Source: Acidobacteriota bacterium (GTDB taxonomy: Bacteria; Acidobacteriota; Terriglobia; Terriglobales; Acidobacteriaceae). Taken from it: a stretch of 7,260 bases of DNA. The stretch is from contig JAFAPG010000413.1 of the NCBI GenBank assembly GCA_019247235.1, positions 1 through 7,260 on the forward strand, in the 5' to 3' direction. The notes beneath the pieces are model-generated. The model was not told the origin of the DNA and made no database searches. It saw nothing but the letters and a program-made list of their open reading frames with translations. Every line of letters starts with the position of its first letter. Position 1 is the first letter of the stretch. The position numbers and the translations under genes are program-made. This document shows positions 6,104-7,260 of this stretch, piece after piece.

Positions 6104-7045
6104 CTAGAGGATCTTCTTTCCGAAAGCCGACAATGCCAACTCCACCGCCAAGTCGGCGGTGCGATTGTGTTCGTCAATGACGGGATTGACTTCTACGATT
6201 TCAAAGCTGAGCATGCCGCCGTGGTCGGCGATAATCTCCATAGCAAGGTGAGCTTCGCGGTAGGTGGCACCGCCACGAACCGGAGTGCCCACTCCCGGAG
6301 CATCTTCCGGATCCACCCAATCCATGTCCAGAGAGACGTGATAGCCAGCGGTATCGTGGCTGGCAATACGCAAAGCTTCTTCGATGACCACTCGCATACC
6401 GCGCTCATCGATATCTCTCATGGTGAGGACGGAGATGCCAGCTCTACGCACGTTTTCTCTTTCAATGGAATCGATTCTGCGCACCCCGACCAGCACGCAA
6501 TTCTGGGGTCGAACTTTAGGACTGAAATGGAAAATATCAACCAACTCGGGGGGCCCAAGTCCCATGGTGGCGGCGAGTGGCATGCCGTGGACATTGCCGC
6601 TCGGAGAGCTTTGCGGAGTATTGATATCGGTGTGGGCATCGATCCAGATCAAGCCAATTCTCTGTCCTCGGCGACGGCAGAATTCAGCTACTCCGGCTAC
6701 GGTGCCTGCGCCCACAGAATGGTCGCCGCCCAAAACCAGCGGCACCTTGCCGGACTCAAGCGTGCGTAGCACCATTTCAGCCTCTTCGCTGCAAGTGGCG
6801 GCGATTTCTTTTAAATACTTCGCCTGACCATCGCCGACGTTCTTTTGCTCAGCAATGGCGACGGCTATGTTACCCGCGTCTTCAACCACATGTCCCAGAT
6901 CTGCCAGACGAGCATCCAGACCCGCTACCCGAAGTGCCGACGGACCCATATCCACACCGCGACGCGATTGTCCAAGGTCGAGTGGCACACCGATGACCTG
7001 AATTTTCTTGGCCGTAATTGCGTGGTCGGTCGGCGGCTGAGTCAT
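6104..7045 (-). CDS. rocF: Arginase
   Basis: This Mn2+-dependent ureohydrolase hydrolyses L-arginine to L-ornithine and urea. The 313-residue protein has all metal-binding elements: GGDHS (His109), DAHTD (Asp136, His138, Asp140) and SLDMDWVDP (Asp240, Asp242). The segment DAHTDINTPQSSPSGNVHGMPLA (136-158) matches arginases rather than agmatinases, because the Ser-Gly-Asn-x-His-Gly loop recognises the amino-acid moiety of arginine. GVGTPVRGG and EVNPVIDEHNRTA (285-297) complete the family pattern. The length is typical of bacterial arginases (about 300). The ATG at 7045 gives a normal start (KKIQVIGVPLDLGQSRRGVDMGP begins near residue 13). No clear ribosome site precedes it. It lies between asnS upstream and trpE downstream on the same strand, 53 bp before trpE. 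Arginine catabolism has no direct pathway link to either. Confidence 0.94.
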   Translation of the reverse strand: MTQPPTDHAITAKKIQVIGVPLDLGQSRRGVDMGPSALRVAGLDARLADLGHVVEDAGNIAVAIAEQKNVGDGQAKYLKEIAATCSEEAEMVLRTLESGKVPLVLGGDHSVGAGTVAGVAEFCRRRGQRIGLIWIDAHTDINTPQSSPSGNVHGMPLAATMGLGPPELVDIFHFSPKVRPQNCVLVGVRRIDSIERENVRRAGISVLTMRDIDERGMRVVIEEALRIASHDTAGYHVSLDMDWVDPEDAPGVGTPVRGGATYREAHLAMEIIADHGGMLSFEIVEVNPVIDEHNRTADLAVELALSAFGKKIL

Positions 7046-7057
7046 GCTTATGAAAGT

Positions 7058-7099
7058 TTAGGGATACAGCCGATGCAGAGCTCGGGCGAAGGGTATCTT
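7058..7099 (-). other. In-frame remnant of the asnS C-terminal tail beyond the early stop
   Basis: Reading on in the asnS frame after the TAA at 7100-7102 gives KIPFARALHRLYP and then a TAA at 7058-7060. This matches the expected conserved AsnRS ending (family IPFPR...LYP), so the original stop was probably here, 12 nt before the arginase ATG. The tail shows no frame disruption, which fits one recent substitution, a sequencing error, or readthrough. Confidence 0.75.
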
Positions 7100-7260
7100 T
7101 TACCGAACATGCTCGAGCCCGCAGATCCAGGCCACCACCCGCTCAATTCCCATCCCGAACCCCCCGTGAGGAACAGTACCGTATTTGCGCAAATCGAGAT
7201 ACCAGCGAAACGCCTCTTCCGGCAAACCATGCGCGTGAATGCGCTCCCGCAATTTCTCAT
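7100..7260 (-). CDS. asnS: Asparaginyl-tRNA synthetase, C-terminal end (partial, early stop)
   Basis: This class II synthetase charges tRNA-Asn with asparagine. Only the last part is in the window, and the 5' end lies beyond the right edge. The minus-strand frame beginning at 7258 reads EKLRERIHAHGLPEEAFRWY, then LDLRKYGTVPHGGFGMGIER and VVAWICGLEHVR, followed by TAA. LDLRKYGTVPHGGFGMGIERVVAW is the AsnRS motif 3 region, including the ATP-binding Arg of GIER. Normal AsnRS continues after this point with about 15 residues of the type RDxIPFPRxxxxLYP. Here the TAA (7100-7102) replaces the expected Asp/Glu codon, and the expected tail is still readable behind it (next entry). Family membership is very clear. 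Whether the gene product is truncated, or the base is an error, is open. Confidence 0.88.
   Translation of the reverse strand, partial: EKLRERIHAHGLPEEAFRWYLDLRKYGTVPHGGFGMGIERVVAWICGLEHVR

Noticed and set aside
6002..6769. 255-codon open frame on the plus strand
   Set aside because: It lies antisense to arginase and the trpE start, resembles no family, and is explained by the codon bias of the clearly real arginase gene opposite.
7048..7260. 70-codon minus-strand frame beginning with ATG at the window edge
   Set aside because: The neighbouring frame on the same strand encodes the unmistakable AsnRS C-terminus, so this one is its out-of-frame shadow.

Overview
The window looks like ordinary chromosomal DNA of an acidobacterium, probably a Koribacter/Terriglobia-type lineage. 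This placement is from memory of family sequences, not from a search. It rests on the EF-P with a PGNLRAF loop, the secreted AMIN protein with a Cys-containing 'CPGT' domain, and the moderately high G+C. Genes are densely packed. I see no mobile element, CRISPR array, tRNA, rRNA, defence system or biosynthetic cluster, and no gene-free stretch longer than about 200 bases.

Layout from left to right. On the minus strand, a tight run reads efp (elongation factor P) > acylphosphatase > apt (adenine phosphoribosyltransferase), with an ATGA overlap at the first junction and TAA directly abutting ATG at the second. A divergent gap of about 200 bp follows. Then comes a small plus-strand YtxH-like membrane protein, which converges (3-nt gap) on a minus-strand secreted AMIN-domain protein. 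Upstream of that, also on the minus strand, is a PilZ-domain protein. A 118-bp divergent gap separates PilZ from plus-strand trpG (anthranilate synthase glutaminase). trpG runs tail-to-tail into minus-strand trpE (anthranilate synthase component I), and their 3' ends overlap by 11 bp. Upstream of trpE on the minus strand are an arginase and, cut by the window edge, the C-terminal end of asnS (asparaginyl-tRNA synthetase).

How the genes work together. TrpE and TrpG form the chorismate-to-anthranilate enzyme of tryptophan synthesis, but here they are encoded on opposite strands and so cannot share one mRNA. Arginase (arginine to ornithine and urea) and AsnRS are other amino-acid-related housekeeping functions. 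The PilZ and AMIN proteins suggest envelope or surface functions under c-di-GMP influence, but their partners are not in the window.

The points most worth a second look are four. asnS has an in-frame TAA just after class II motif 3, with a conserved-looking 13-residue tail still readable behind it. EF-P carries Asn instead of Lys or Arg at the loop tip. trpE and trpG are convergent and overlapping. The AMIN protein contains an uncharacterised Cys-bearing domain. No previously undescribed multi-gene system is evident.
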